Origin: Thermodesulfobacteriota bacterium
GTDB lineage: Bacteria; Desulfobacterota; Syntrophobacteria; BM002
Assembly (NCBI GenBank): GCA_947259475.1
Contig: CAMYLW010000093.1
Coordinates: forward strand, 1-6,661
DNA length: 6,661 bases
Direction: 5' to 3'
Part shown: positions 1 through 6,658 of the stretch, one piece after another
Position numbering within the stretch: the stretch's first letter is position 1
Layout: each line of letters opens with the position of its first letter
Notes under the pieces: model-generated
Seen by the model: the letters and a program-made list of their open reading frames with translations, nothing else
Told to the model about the DNA's origin: nothing
Databases searched by the model: none
Program-made: the position numbers and the translations under genes

Positions 1-51
1 ACGCCCATCTTCGTGGTCTCGCGACAGCAATTCACGAAGTATCCGGGCTAA
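1..51 (+). CDS. Possible 3' end of an upstream gene (C-terminal 16 residues)
   Basis: Frame 1 is open from the window edge to a TAA at 49-51 and reads TPIFVVSRQQFTKYPG. Three points favour a real gene tail: most codons end in G or C, the stop lies 20 bases before the strong terminator at 71-121, and the other two + frames run into or past that hairpin. The product cannot be recognised from 16 residues. The same bases can fold (CTTCGTG at 9-15 with CACGAAG at 33-39), so the 3' end of a structured RNA is a possible alternative. Confidence 0.4.
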   Translation, partial: TPIFVVSRQQFTKYPG

Positions 52-70
52 GGGCTTGCTTAATTACTGG

Positions 71-121
71 AAAGGGTGCTACATATGACCTCGTTTTTGG
101 AGGTTGGAGCACCCTTTTTTT
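71..121 (+). terminator. Rho-independent terminator with a two-tier stem
   Basis: A perfect 10-bp outer stem pairs AAAGGGTGCT (71-80) with AGCACCCTTT (108-117). A second inner stem pairs ACCTC (88-92) with GAGGT (100-104) around a T-rich loop. A run of seven T residues (115-121) follows directly on the + strand. This is the classical intrinsic terminator layout and most likely ends the transcript of the gene whose stop is at 49-51. It also insulates the lipoprotein gene from upstream readthrough. The minus-strand side lacks a T run, so it should work in one direction only. Confidence 0.85.
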
Positions 122-135
122 ATTTCGGATTCCGG

Positions 136-213
136 ATTTCACATTTCTCATTTGGCATTTTTAACTTTGACGCAATGCTTGTAATGACCAATGCCAAATG
201 AGAAATGTGAAAT
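136..213. repeat. Perfect 24-bp inverted repeat with a 30-base loop
   Basis: The arm at 136-159 is the exact reverse complement of the arm at 190-213, with no mismatch over 24 bp. The pairing stops at both ends (G135/G214 and T160/C189). The left arm is internally repetitive (ACATTT, TCATTT and GCATTT at 7-8 base intervals). There is no T run after either arm, so this is not an ordinary intrinsic terminator. It lies between the terminator at 71-121 and the start of the lipoprotein gene, so it may sit in the 5' leader or be a small palindromic (MITE- or REP-like) element. No clear target-site duplication flanks it. Confidence 0.85.
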
Positions 214-259
214 GATACTCTGTGCTATACGCCTAACAACAAGAGGTGGAAAAATACCT

Positions 260-2362
260 ATGAGCCCATTAACGAAGGTCAGTAAACGGCTCGGGCTTTT
301 CCTGTTGCCATTTATTCTGTTTGGTTGTGCTTTGATGCCGGCCAAGAAAGAGGTTGCCGTAGAAGCTCCGCCCAGTGCTGAGGAGAAGCAGGCCCGCCAA
401 CAGCTGGCAAAGGCGGAATCAGCCTTGCAGGAGGGTAACTTAGAAGAGGCGGCCCAGCAGTATCGTCAGCTTGTTATGGCCTTTCCGCGAAGTCCGCAAG
501 CGGCGAAGGCACTGCTGCGACAGGGCGAAATATATTTTCGTTTGGAGGGCTACGAACAGGCTGCTTTGGTGTTTCAACAAGTGATAAATGAGTTCCCGGT
601 AAGGCCGGAGGGAGATGCGGCCCGGCTGTGGCTGCTACGCTGCTATCTCAGATTGGAGCGCTTCAATGATGCGGTGGAGACCGGGAGATCACTCGCAACA
701 TATTTGCCTGAAAGATCTCAAAGAAGTGAGGCTGCCGAAGTTGTGGCTGCAGCCCAGGAGGCAGAAGGCAATTACACTGAGGCAGTGAGGTGGTATGTTA
801 AAGCGTACGAGCTCGCCGAAGAGGAGAAACGTGCAGAACTGGCCACCAAGGTAGCTGGTGCTCTGGAGCGTCTCGATCGGAATCTGGTACGTACCCTACT
901 TGCAGAGTATCCAGATGGTTTTCCCAACTTCCAGTTGCAGACACGCATGGTGGAGATCGATATGGAGGAGGGGAGATTGGGTATAGCTCTGCAACAGCTC
1001 GAGGTTCTTATAGCGGAGCAGTCGCTCCATCCACTGGCAGAGACCTGGAAAATGATGTCAGAAAGGGTGGAGGAGTGGCTCAAGGTTGAGATGACTACAG
1101 TAGGTTGCGTCCTGCCTCTTAGTGGTCGCTATCAGGCCTATGGTGATAGGGTGCTTCGGGGATTAGTGATGGCAGCCCAAGATCTTCGAATCATGGTTCC
1201 TGGTGCTGGTGACATCCAACTGATTATCAGGGACAGTGGGGGTGATCCAGATCTGGCTGTAGCAGCAGTGCGCGACCTTGTTCTGGACCACAGGGTCGCT
1301 GCCATTATTGGACCTTTGAGCCGAGTAGCTGCGGAGGCGGCTGCCAAGGAGGCAGAAAAACTCTGGGTTCCCATAATCACTCTCAGCCAAAAAGAGGGAG
1401 TCAGCGAGATTGGTGGCTACGTGTTTCGTTATTTTCTCAGCAATGAGCAGCAGGCAAAGGCATTGGTGGAGTACGCGGTGCTTGGACTCGGCTACAGACG
1501 TTTTGCTATTCTCTACCCCAACGATAATTACGGCACCAGACTAGTACAGTTGTTTTGGGACCAAGTGGATCGGCTGGGAGGGGAGATTCGAGGAGTGGAA
1601 GCCTATGAACCATCCCAAACAGATTTTGCAGAGCAGATTAAGAAACTCGTTGGGCTTTACTACCCTCGCCCTGAAAGCGAGATTCCCGACCAAGCCAAGG
1701 AAGGTGAGGCTGCAGCGAACCTGGCAGAAGGAAGCACTGAACCATTAGAAGAAGAACTGCTGCCGATTATGGATTTCGATGCGATCTTTATTCCCGATGG
1801 CTATAACCAAGTTGGTCTCATTGCACCCCAGCTGGCATATCATGATGTCACGGGGATTAGGCTGTTGGGAACCAACCTCTGGAACTCACCAAAACTTGTG
1901 GAGATGGCAGCCCCTTATCTGCAAGATTCTGTTTTTGTGGATGGCTTTTTCACTGAGAGCAATCTGCCCTTGACCAGTCAATTCGTCGCTCGCTATCAGG
2001 AATCCTTTGGCGACAAGCCAGGGTACCTCGAGGCTCAGGCCTATGATACTATGCGATTGCTTGTAGATGCTCTCCATCAACCAGGGGTAACATCTCGGCA
2101 ATTACTTCGTAATGCTCTTTTGGGAATACAATCTTTGCCTGGAGTGGCGGGGGCAGCATCAGTTGGTCCAGATGGAGAGGTGCATAAACCGCCTTTTTTG
2201 ATCACCATCCACAGGAGACGAATGGAAGAAATCCAGGTGGACTATGGGGTACTGCGCCAGCGACAAAAGTCATTGGAGTTCTTCAGTGAAGGGCAGAGAT
2301 CTCACTTACCAATGAAATCTTCGCCTCCCCCGGAAGCGGTCCTATCAACAACAAACCAGTGA
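260..2362 (+). CDS. LpoA-like lipoprotein: TPR-like helices fused to a type 1 periplasmic-binding fold
   Basis: A 700-residue predicted lipoprotein. The N-terminus has basic residues, a hydrophobic stretch (about 11-20) and a lipobox L-F-G-C with Cys23 as the lipidated residue. Ala follows the Cys rather than Asp, which favours the outer membrane. Residues about 41-205 are TPR-like helices (for example EGNLEEAAQQYRQLVMAFP at 58-76). Residues about 279-665 match the branched-chain amino-acid-binding fold (Peripla_BP_6 type), starting VGCVLPLSGRYQAYG. An acidic, probably flexible insert lies at about 470-503, and the last 30 or so residues look disordered. This domain order is that of LpoA, which activates the peptidoglycan synthase PBP1A in gammaproteobacteria. 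Activation of a PBP here is inference; ligand sensing is possible. I chose ATG 260 because AGAGGTGG lies at 242-249 and the signal peptide begins there. The in-frame ATG at 191 lies inside the inverted repeat and would add 23 residues ahead of the signal. Confidence 0.85.
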   Translation: MSPLTKVSKRLGLFLLPFILFGCALMPAKKEVAVEAPPSAEEKQARQQLAKAESALQEGNLEEAAQQYRQLVMAFPRSPQAAKALLRQGEIYFRLEGYEQAALVFQQVINEFPVRPEGDAARLWLLRCYLRLERFNDAVETGRSLATYLPERSQRSEAAEVVAAAQEAEGNYTEAVRWYVKAYELAEEEKRAELATKVAGALERLDRNLVRTLLAEYPDGFPNFQLQTRMVEIDMEEGRLGIALQQLEVLIAEQSLHPLAETWKMMSERVEEWLKVEMTTVGCVLPLSGRYQAYGDRVLRGLVMAAQDLRIMVPGAGDIQLIIRDSGGDPDLAVAAVRDLVLDHRVAAIIGPLSRVAAEAAAKEAEKLWVPIITLSQKEGVSEIGGYVFRYFLSNEQQAKALVEYAVLGLGYRRFAILYPNDNYGTRLVQLFWDQVDRLGGEIRGVEAYEPSQTDFAEQIKKLVGLYYPRPESEIPDQAKEGEAAANLAEGSTEPLEEELLPIMDFDAIFIPDGYNQVGLIAPQLAYHDVTGIRLLGTNLWNSPKLVEMAAPYLQDSVFVDGFFTESNLPLTSQFVARYQESFGDKPGYLEAQAYDTMRLLVDALHQPGVTSRQLLRNALLGIQSLPGVAGAASVGPDGEVHKPPFLITIHRRRMEEIQVDYGVLRQRQKSLEFFSEGQRSHLPMKSSPPPEAVLSTTNQ

Positions 2363-2383
2363 TCGGTGGGCAGCGGGTACCTT

Positions 2384-2469
2384 TGGGATTGCGGAATTAG
2401 AAATGGAGGGATTTTGGAATTGAGGATTGAGTAAGCAGCCAGTTGTTCCACTATAATCCCTAAATCCCA
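2384..2469. repeat. Degenerate GGATT/GGAATT direct repeats with an imperfect inverted repeat
   Basis: Two 15-base copies lie 23 bases apart: GGGATTGCGGAATTA (2385-2399) and GGGATTTTGGAATTG (2408-2422), matching at 12 of 15 positions. A shorter third copy (GAGGATTGA) follows at about 2423-2431. The segment 2384-2399 also pairs with 2454-2469 (TAATCCCTAAATCCCA) at 13 of 16 positions. This fills most of the 138-base gap between the lipoprotein gene and gatC. It looks like a decayed intergenic repeat rather than a terminator, since no T run follows. The GGATT-rich style resembles bases 124-138 near the first inverted repeat. Confidence 0.55.
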
Positions 2470-2500
2470 GGATTCATAAATTGATCAGGGAGCGCTATTG

Positions 2501-2785
2501 ATGAAAATTACGGTTGAAGAGGTAGGGCACGTGGCAAGACTCGCTCGCCTGGAGGTTAGCACTGAGGAAAAGCAGAACCTCACAGAGCAGTTGAACGAGA
2601 TTTTGCTCTATATGGAAAAGCTCAACGAGTTGGATACCACTGGGGTTGTTCCCACCTCACATGTCGTCGATCTTAACAACGCTTTCAGGGAGGATATTGT
2701 TGAGGAGTCTATGGATCGAACAGAGACTCTGAAAAACGCTCCGGAGGACAATGATGCTGAATTTGTGGTGCCGAGGGTAATCTAA
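2501..2785 (+). CDS. gatC: Aspartyl/glutamyl-tRNA amidotransferase subunit C
   Basis: A 94-residue protein of the usual GatC length. GatC is the small, non-catalytic subunit of the GatCAB complex, which converts Glu-tRNA(Gln) and, in many bacteria, Asp-tRNA(Asn) to the amidated forms; it wraps around and stabilises GatA at its interface with GatB. Family signatures are present in order: EEVGHVARLARLEV near the N-terminus, LNEILLYMEKLNELDT in the middle, then the VVPTSHV and FRED segments, and a C-terminal FVVPRVI. ATG 2501 has AGGGAG at 2487-2492, 8 bases upstream. A TTG directly before it (2498) is a less likely start. It precedes gatA on the same strand, the common order, but with a long 158-base spacer. 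Confidence 0.95.
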   Translation: MKITVEEVGHVARLARLEVSTEEKQNLTEQLNEILLYMEKLNELDTTGVVPTSHVVDLNNAFREDIVEESMDRTETLKNAPEDNDAEFVVPRVI

Positions 2786-2828
2786 CCCGGAGACGGGCGC
2801 TTTACGCGGAAGCCACCAAACATTCCTA

Positions 2829-2857
2829 TTGAATATGATTAACATCATAATAATAAT
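2829..2857 (+). promoter_or_regulatory. Weak candidate sigma-70-type promoter before gatA
   Basis: The gatC-gatA spacer (2786-2943) is markedly AT-rich from about 2825 to 2910. TTGAAT (2829-2834) and AATAAT (2852-2857) are 17 bases apart and match the consensus hexamers at 4 of 6 and 5 of 6 positions. Such matches arise easily in AT-rich DNA. The argument for a promoter is mostly that gatC and gatA are unusually far apart, so gatA may have its own transcript. No terminator hairpin is visible in the spacer. Confidence 0.3.
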
Positions 2858-2943
2858 AGATTAATTTTACGTTATTGAGAAATAACTTCAAATAAATTGT
2901 TGAAAGATTTAAGGTCTGAGTTGGACCCTTGGAAAGACCAATC

Positions 2944-4401
2944 ATGAAGCTATATGATTTGACCATACATGAACTACGCAGGCTATTAGATCAGGGAGAG
3001 ACTACCGCCGAAGAAGTGACAGGTACCATCTATGAACGAATTAGGATGTTGGAGCCCAGGGTTGCCGCCTATCTCTCCCTTGCTGAAGAGAGAGCAATGG
3101 AGGAGGCAAGAAGCTGGGATAAACAGGGCTATGGTGATACCACAAAACCCCTTGCCGGCGTGCCATTGGCCGTGAAGGATGTTATCTGTACCAAGGGGAT
3201 TCGAACAACCTGTGGTTCTCATATCCTGGCTAATTTTGTGCCGCCTTACAACGCCACTGTTGCTCTGAAACTTAAAGAGGCCGGCGGTATCCTCCTGGGC
3301 AAGACGAACATGGACGAGTTCGCCATGGGATCCTCCAATGAGAATTCGGCTTTTCGACCGACGCGAAACCCTTGGAATCTCGACCGCATACCGGGTGGTT
3401 CCAGCGGCGGCTCAGCAGCTGCTGTAGCGGCAGATGAGTGTATCGCTGCTGTCGGTTCGGATACTGGAGGGTCAATACGCCAACCTGCATCACATTGTGG
3501 AGTGGTAGGGTTCAAACCTACTTATGGGCGTGTGTCTCGATACGGCCTGGTGGCGTTCGCCTCTTCCCTCGATCAAGTCGGTCCGATTACCAAAGATGTC
3601 ACAGACGCTGCTTTGCTGCTCAATGTAATTGCAGGATACGACCAGCGAGATTCTACTTCGGTGCCCAAGGAGGTTCCGGATTACAGGGAGAATCTCCTGG
3701 AGGGTTTGGCAGGCGTCACGGTGGGAATTCCCCGGGAATACTTTGTGGAGGGGTTGGTCCCGGAGGTGGAACGGGCTGTACGGCAGGCAATTAAGACCCT
3801 TGAGAGTCTGGGGGCACGAGCCATCGAAGTCTCACTTCCTCATACTGAATATGGTGTAGCTGCCTACTACATAATTGCTCCTGCGGAGGCCAGTTCCAAT
3901 CTGGCGCGCTACGATGGCGTCAAGTACGGCTATAGAGACCGGGAAGGGAAAACCCTCATGGAGATGTATCGAAAAAGTAGATCCGAGGGTTTTGGCGCTG
4001 AAGTGAAGAGGAGAATAATGCTCGGAACCTATGCCCTGTCAGCTGGCTACTACGACGCCTATTACAAGAAAGCGTTGCAGGTCCGTACCCTGATGCGCGA
4101 GGATTTTCTCACGGCTTTCAGACAATGCCAGGCCCTGGTTACCCCGGTGGCGCCAACAGCGGCCTTCCCTTTAGGGGAGAAGGTAGACGATCCCCTGCAA
4201 ATGTACCTCTCGGATGTCTTCACCCTGCCAGCCAGCTTGGCTGGAATTCCAGGCATTTCTATTCCATGCGGCTTCACCAGTGAAGGATTGCCCATTGGCT
4301 TGCAGATACTGGCGCCGCATTTTGAGGAGAGGTTAGCGCTGCAGGTGGCTTACAATTTCGAGCAGAATACTGACTTTCATCTCCGTCGGCCACCACTTTA
4401 A
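2944..4401 (+). CDS. gatA: Aspartyl/glutamyl-tRNA amidotransferase subunit A
   Basis: A 485-residue amidase-signature enzyme of standard GatA length. It hydrolyses glutamine and supplies ammonia, channelled to GatB, for amidation of misacylated Glu-tRNA(Gln) or Asp-tRNA(Asn). The Ser-cisSer-Lys triad is intact: Lys78 in PLAVKD, Ser153 in the GGSSGGS loop (151-157) and Ser177 in GSDTGGSIRQPA. Other family blocks are GKTNMDEFAMGSS (119-131), FKPTYGRVSRYGL and the C-terminal SLAGIPGISIPCGF and PIGLQI segments. ATG 2944 has GGAAAG at 2931-2936, 7 bases upstream, and starts the typical MKLYDLTIHEL; an in-frame TTG at 2929 overlaps that ribosome-binding site. gatC lies upstream. gatB does not follow; a convergent gene ends 31 bases away. 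The coding sequence looks complete and functional. Confidence 0.97.
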   Translation: MKLYDLTIHELRRLLDQGETTAEEVTGTIYERIRMLEPRVAAYLSLAEERAMEEARSWDKQGYGDTTKPLAGVPLAVKDVICTKGIRTTCGSHILANFVPPYNATVALKLKEAGGILLGKTNMDEFAMGSSNENSAFRPTRNPWNLDRIPGGSSGGSAAAVAADECIAAVGSDTGGSIRQPASHCGVVGFKPTYGRVSRYGLVAFASSLDQVGPITKDVTDAALLLNVIAGYDQRDSTSVPKEVPDYRENLLEGLAGVTVGIPREYFVEGLVPEVERAVRQAIKTLESLGARAIEVSLPHTEYGVAAYYIIAPAEASSNLARYDGVKYGYRDREGKTLMEMYRKSRSEGFGAEVKRRIMLGTYALSAGYYDAYYKKALQVRTLMREDFLTAFRQCQALVTPVAPTAAFPLGEKVDDPLQMYLSDVFTLPASLAGIPGISIPCGFTSEGLPIGLQILAPHFEERLALQVAYNFEQNTDFHLRRPPL

Positions 4402-4432
4402 AGTAGGAAATAGCGTCAGCCCCTCATCATAT

Positions 4433-5071
4433 CTACTTGTGTTTTTCGTATACAGCCCACACCGTTTGGGTATATCTGTTTCTATAACGTTCTCCTTGGT
4501 AAAGGATTTTTCTGAACGCTCTTGCCGGCCATGGCTTTGGCTTTTCTGTTGCGAACATTTCCACAATTCCTAAAGAGTTCTTTTGAGATTGCCGTTCTAT
4601 GAATTCCCTAGCCTGCGTATAATTGAAAAACCATTTATGTCGGTCCATTGGAGGATCGACGGGCAAGCCATAGTGAGCAAATGTGCCCTTTCCTCTTTCA
4701 ATTGGGCGCCTGGCATCGCGCCAACAGTTGGGAAGAGAGATGATAATATAGCGCTTTGCCACTCTGACTATCTCATCGAAAATTGCGTGCATATTGTCCA
4801 AATGCTCAAGGACGTCGATACATATAACACAATGGAACTCACCTGTCGTAAATGGTAGCTCGGTACAGTTCTCTAGGTTCAACCGGACGTCAGGTTTACC
4901 AGCCACATCGATTCCTGTATATTCGATTCCTTCGAGAATATCTCTGAGTGGTGCCTCAAAGCAGCCGACGTCCAGAAGAGAATCAGAAAGATATGTCTGG
5001 AACCTTCTTGCAACGTACCTGCTCCGCGCTTCCCTACTGGGAAAATGAATGTACTCTGTTTGCAAGTGCAT
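4433..5071 (-). CDS. Class I SAM-dependent methyltransferase, substrate unknown
   Basis: A 212-residue protein with a compact Rossmann-type methyltransferase core (Methyltransf_11/23 style). Motif I is LLDVGCFEAPL (32-42), which keeps the Asp and first Gly but is loose at the later glycines. Motif II is YTGIDVAG (51-58) with Asp55 as the likely ribose-binding acid. ELPF (71-74), VICIDVLEHLDN (82-93) and IIISLPN (109-115) follow as post-I to strand-5 elements. The C-terminal part carries HKWFFNYTQAREFIE (145-159) and a basic tail. No membrane segment or signal peptide is seen. The substrate cannot be named; small-molecule, lipid or glycan methylation are all possible. An in-frame TGA nine bases upstream makes ATG 5071 the longest start, with no strong ribosome-binding site. 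It lies 78 bases downstream of glgC on the same strand, so co-transcription is possible but not shown. Confidence 0.85.
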   Translation of the reverse strand: MHLQTEYIHFPSREARSRYVARRFQTYLSDSLLDVGCFEAPLRDILEGIEYTGIDVAGKPDVRLNLENCTELPFTTGEFHCVICIDVLEHLDNMHAIFDEIVRVAKRYIIISLPNCWRDARRPIERGKGTFAHYGLPVDPPMDRHKWFFNYTQAREFIERQSQKNSLGIVEMFATEKPKPWPARAFRKILYQGERYRNRYTQTVWAVYEKHK

Positions 5072-5100
5072 GAGTTTTCAGACTCTGTTCATCATAGGAA

Positions 5101-5116
5101 GCAGATAAAGATCTGC
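5101..5116 (-). other. Small hairpin between glgC and the methyltransferase gene
   Basis: GCAGAT (5101-5106) and ATCTGC (5111-5116) form a perfect 6-bp stem with a 4-base loop. It lies in the 78-base gap downstream of glgC. On the minus strand it is followed by TTCCTATGA, which is not a convincing T tract, so it would be at best a weak terminator, a pause or processing site. It may equally be chance. Confidence 0.3.
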
Positions 5117-5149
5117 AAGAAACCATAGGGTGGTGAGAGGGGGTGTTTA

Positions 5150-6427
5150 TTACTCCTCCCTAAAATACCCTTTCGGTATCACCACAATACCCCTGGTAGT
5201 CACGGTGAAACGTTTGCGATCCTCACTCGGGTTGTAGCCAATTGTGGTTTTAGGTGGGATTATATTGTGTTTGTCGATGATTGTTTTTTTGATCTTACAG
5301 TGTCGCCCTACCACCACTCTATCCATAATAACTGACTCGTCTATCTGAGCCCAACTCCGGACTATCACATTAGGAGACAGTACAGAGTTTCGCACGATAC
5401 CACTCACGATGCAGCCAGGAGCGACCAGAGAATCAAGGGCTTTCCCAACCCGAAAACCGTCAGACCGTTCGGTAGCAAAAACAAACTTGGCGGGTGGGGC
5501 TGCGGTCTGGTAGGTGTGAAGAGGCCACCGCTGTCCGTAAAGATTGAAATAGGGTTCCACTCCGGTGAGATCCATGTTGGCGTTCCAGTAGGCATCCAAG
5601 TCTCCCACATCGCGCCAATAGGCAGAATCCTTGGTATGGGGTTCCAGTCGCAATTGCCGTTCGCCATCCGGCATGGTCACGTAGATATAGTCCTCGATTT
5701 TATTCTGTTGCCGGTAGGGATAGGCATAGATCCGGTGGGAGTTCAGGAGATTAGGAATGATGTCGCGGCCGAAGTCGACTTCATTTCCGGATGTGAGAAC
5801 TTCAACCAGAGTCTCCGTCCGGAAAAGGTAAATTCCCATGGAGGCCAACACGTGGCTGGAGTCTCCCGGTATAGTCTTGGGAGCCTCTTTGGGTTTTTCC
5901 TGAAAACCAAGAATGCGAAATTTTTCGTCCACTTCGGCCACCCCGAACTGATGTGCCAGTTCTGTTCCCACCTCGAGAAGCGAGATGGTAACATCTGCCT
6001 CTCTCTCCTGGTGGTAGTTGGCAAACAGGCTATAGTCCATTTTGTAAATGTGGTCACCTGAAAGGATCAAGACGTGGCTTGGCCTGTAACGCTCAATGAG
6101 ATAGAGGTTTTGGCGAATAGAATCGGCGGTACCTCGATACCAATCAAGCCCTGTCCGCTGTTGAGGTGGGACGATTCTTAAGAAGTGACCCAGCTTCTGA
6201 TTAAAGATATTCCAGCCGTCTTCCAGGTGGTCATGGAGAGACTGGGACTTATATTGGGGTAGAATGATGATCTTGTACACCTGTGAATTGATACAGTTAC
6301 TCAAGGGTAGATCGATAAGGCGATAGATGCCACCAAAAGGAACGGCGGGCTTGGTGCGGTCCTGGGTAAGGGGCATGAGCCTTTCGCCCCTACCACCAGC
6401 CATGACAAAGGCAACAATGTCTTTCAT
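5150..6427 (-). CDS. glgC: Glucose-1-phosphate adenylyltransferase (ADP-glucose pyrophosphorylase)
   Basis: A 425-residue cytoplasmic enzyme that makes ADP-glucose and pyrophosphate from ATP and glucose-1-phosphate, the committed step of bacterial glycogen synthesis. The N-terminal nucleotidyltransferase domain shows MAGGRGERLMPLTQDRTKPA (9-28), YRLIDLPLSNCINS (35-48), WYRGTADSIRQN (97-108) and LSGDHIYKMDY (122-132) with the catalytic Asp131. FQEKP (175-179) holds the glucose-1-phosphate-binding Lys178. YWRDVGDLDAYW (270-281) follows, then a left-handed beta-helix domain from about 310. Relative to the Escherichia coli enzyme there are roughly 17 extra residues between about 240 and 269. The position of the E. 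coli activator-site Lys39 is Ile34 here. ATG 6427 has GCAGGA (6435-6440 on the + strand as TCCTGC) 7 bases upstream and an in-frame stop beyond it. The gene ends with two tandem TAA codons. glgA and glgB are not in the window. Confidence 0.95.
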   Translation of the reverse strand: MKDIVAFVMAGGRGERLMPLTQDRTKPAVPFGGIYRLIDLPLSNCINSQVYKIIILPQYKSQSLHDHLEDGWNIFNQKLGHFLRIVPPQQRTGLDWYRGTADSIRQNLYLIERYRPSHVLILSGDHIYKMDYSLFANYHQEREADVTISLLEVGTELAHQFGVAEVDEKFRILGFQEKPKEAPKTIPGDSSHVLASMGIYLFRTETLVEVLTSGNEVDFGRDIIPNLLNSHRIYAYPYRQQNKIEDYIYVTMPDGERQLRLEPHTKDSAYWRDVGDLDAYWNANMDLTGVEPYFNLYGQRWPLHTYQTAAPPAKFVFATERSDGFRVGKALDSLVAPGCIVSGIVRNSVLSPNVIVRSWAQIDESVIMDRVVVGRHCKIKKTIIDKHNIIPPKTTIGYNPSEDRKRFTVTTRGIVVIPKGYFREE

Positions 6428-6566
6428 GATCCTATCCTGCTACTGTAGTGGTGATTGGGTATACTGCAACCTAACATATGGTCTCTGACGCTGGAGGAAA
6501 AGTCAAATTAATCTTTCCCTAACGTTGCAAACCCACACCGGCTAAAATCGCTAGGCTCGCACTATA
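6428..6566. other. glgC upstream region, no gene seen
   Basis: This stretch holds the glgC leader on the minus strand. A TTGACT (5 of 6 to a -35 box) lies at 6501-6506 as AGTCAA on the + strand. The nearest -10-like hexamer, TATGTT (6473-6478), is 22 bases away, too far for a normal sigma-70 promoter. I therefore do not call a defined promoter, although one is expected here. No coding sequence or RNA gene is recognisable. Confidence 0.4.
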
Positions 6567-6585
6567 GTCCCGCCTTTGGCGGGAC
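6567..6585. repeat. Perfect 8-bp GC-rich hairpin
   Basis: GTCCCGCC (6567-6574) pairs without mismatch with GGCGGGAC (6578-6585) around a TTT loop. Neither strand has a T run after it, so it is not a standard terminator. It directly abuts the larger hairpin at 6586-6658, and together they look like a palindromic intergenic repeat unit. Confidence 0.7.
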
Positions 6586-6658
6586 GGCTGTGCTCGCCTC
6601 GGCCAGGATCTCACGTACGGTGAAGTACGCTTCGTCCTGACCGAGCCTGTGCGCAGCC
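6586..6658. repeat. Long interrupted hairpin, probable palindromic repeat element
   Basis: Four stem blocks nest around a GGTGAA loop: 6586-6593 with 6651-6658 (8 bp, one G-U wobble), CTCGG (6598-6602) with CCGAG (6641-6645), CAGGA (6604-6608) with TCCTG (6635-6639), and CGTAC (6614-6618) with GTACG (6625-6629). Symmetrical internal loops separate them. The fold is equally possible on both strands. There is no T tract. It may be a REP- or MITE-like intergenic repeat or part of a structured RNA that continues past the window edge. The minus strand is also open here from the edge at 6660 to a TAG at 6564-6562 (33 codons including the stop), so a gene tail is a less likely alternative. Confidence 0.65.

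Noticed and set aside
1..60. 3' end of RNase P RNA or another known structured RNA
   Set aside because: The segment can fold and has a GACAGCAA stretch, but the universally conserved ACAGAA and the following CCGGCUUA context of RNase P RNA are not present. A gene tail ending at 51 fits better.
167..195. TTGACG (167-172) as a -35 box for the lipoprotein gene
   Set aside because: The bases 16-18 positions downstream (CAATGC, AATGCC) do not resemble a -10 box, so no promoter can be defined here.
191..259. Upstream ATG at 191 as start of the lipoprotein
   Set aside because: It lies in the right arm of the inverted repeat and would place 23 unrelated residues before a good signal peptide. ATG 260 has a good ribosome-binding site at 242-249.
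3438..3794. A 118-codon open frame on the + strand inside gatA
   Set aside because: It is out of frame within a complete gatA whose catalytic triad is intact, and the product is rich in Cys, Arg and Gly in a way typical of frame-shifted readings.
5516..6061. A 181-codon open frame on the + strand opposite glgC
   Set aside because: It lies entirely within the well-supported glgC gene on the other strand and its product has no recognisable domain. It is the expected antisense shadow of a conserved gene.
6473..6506. TTGACT and TATGTT as a glgC promoter
   Set aside because: The 22-base spacing is outside the normal 16-18 range for a sigma-70 promoter.
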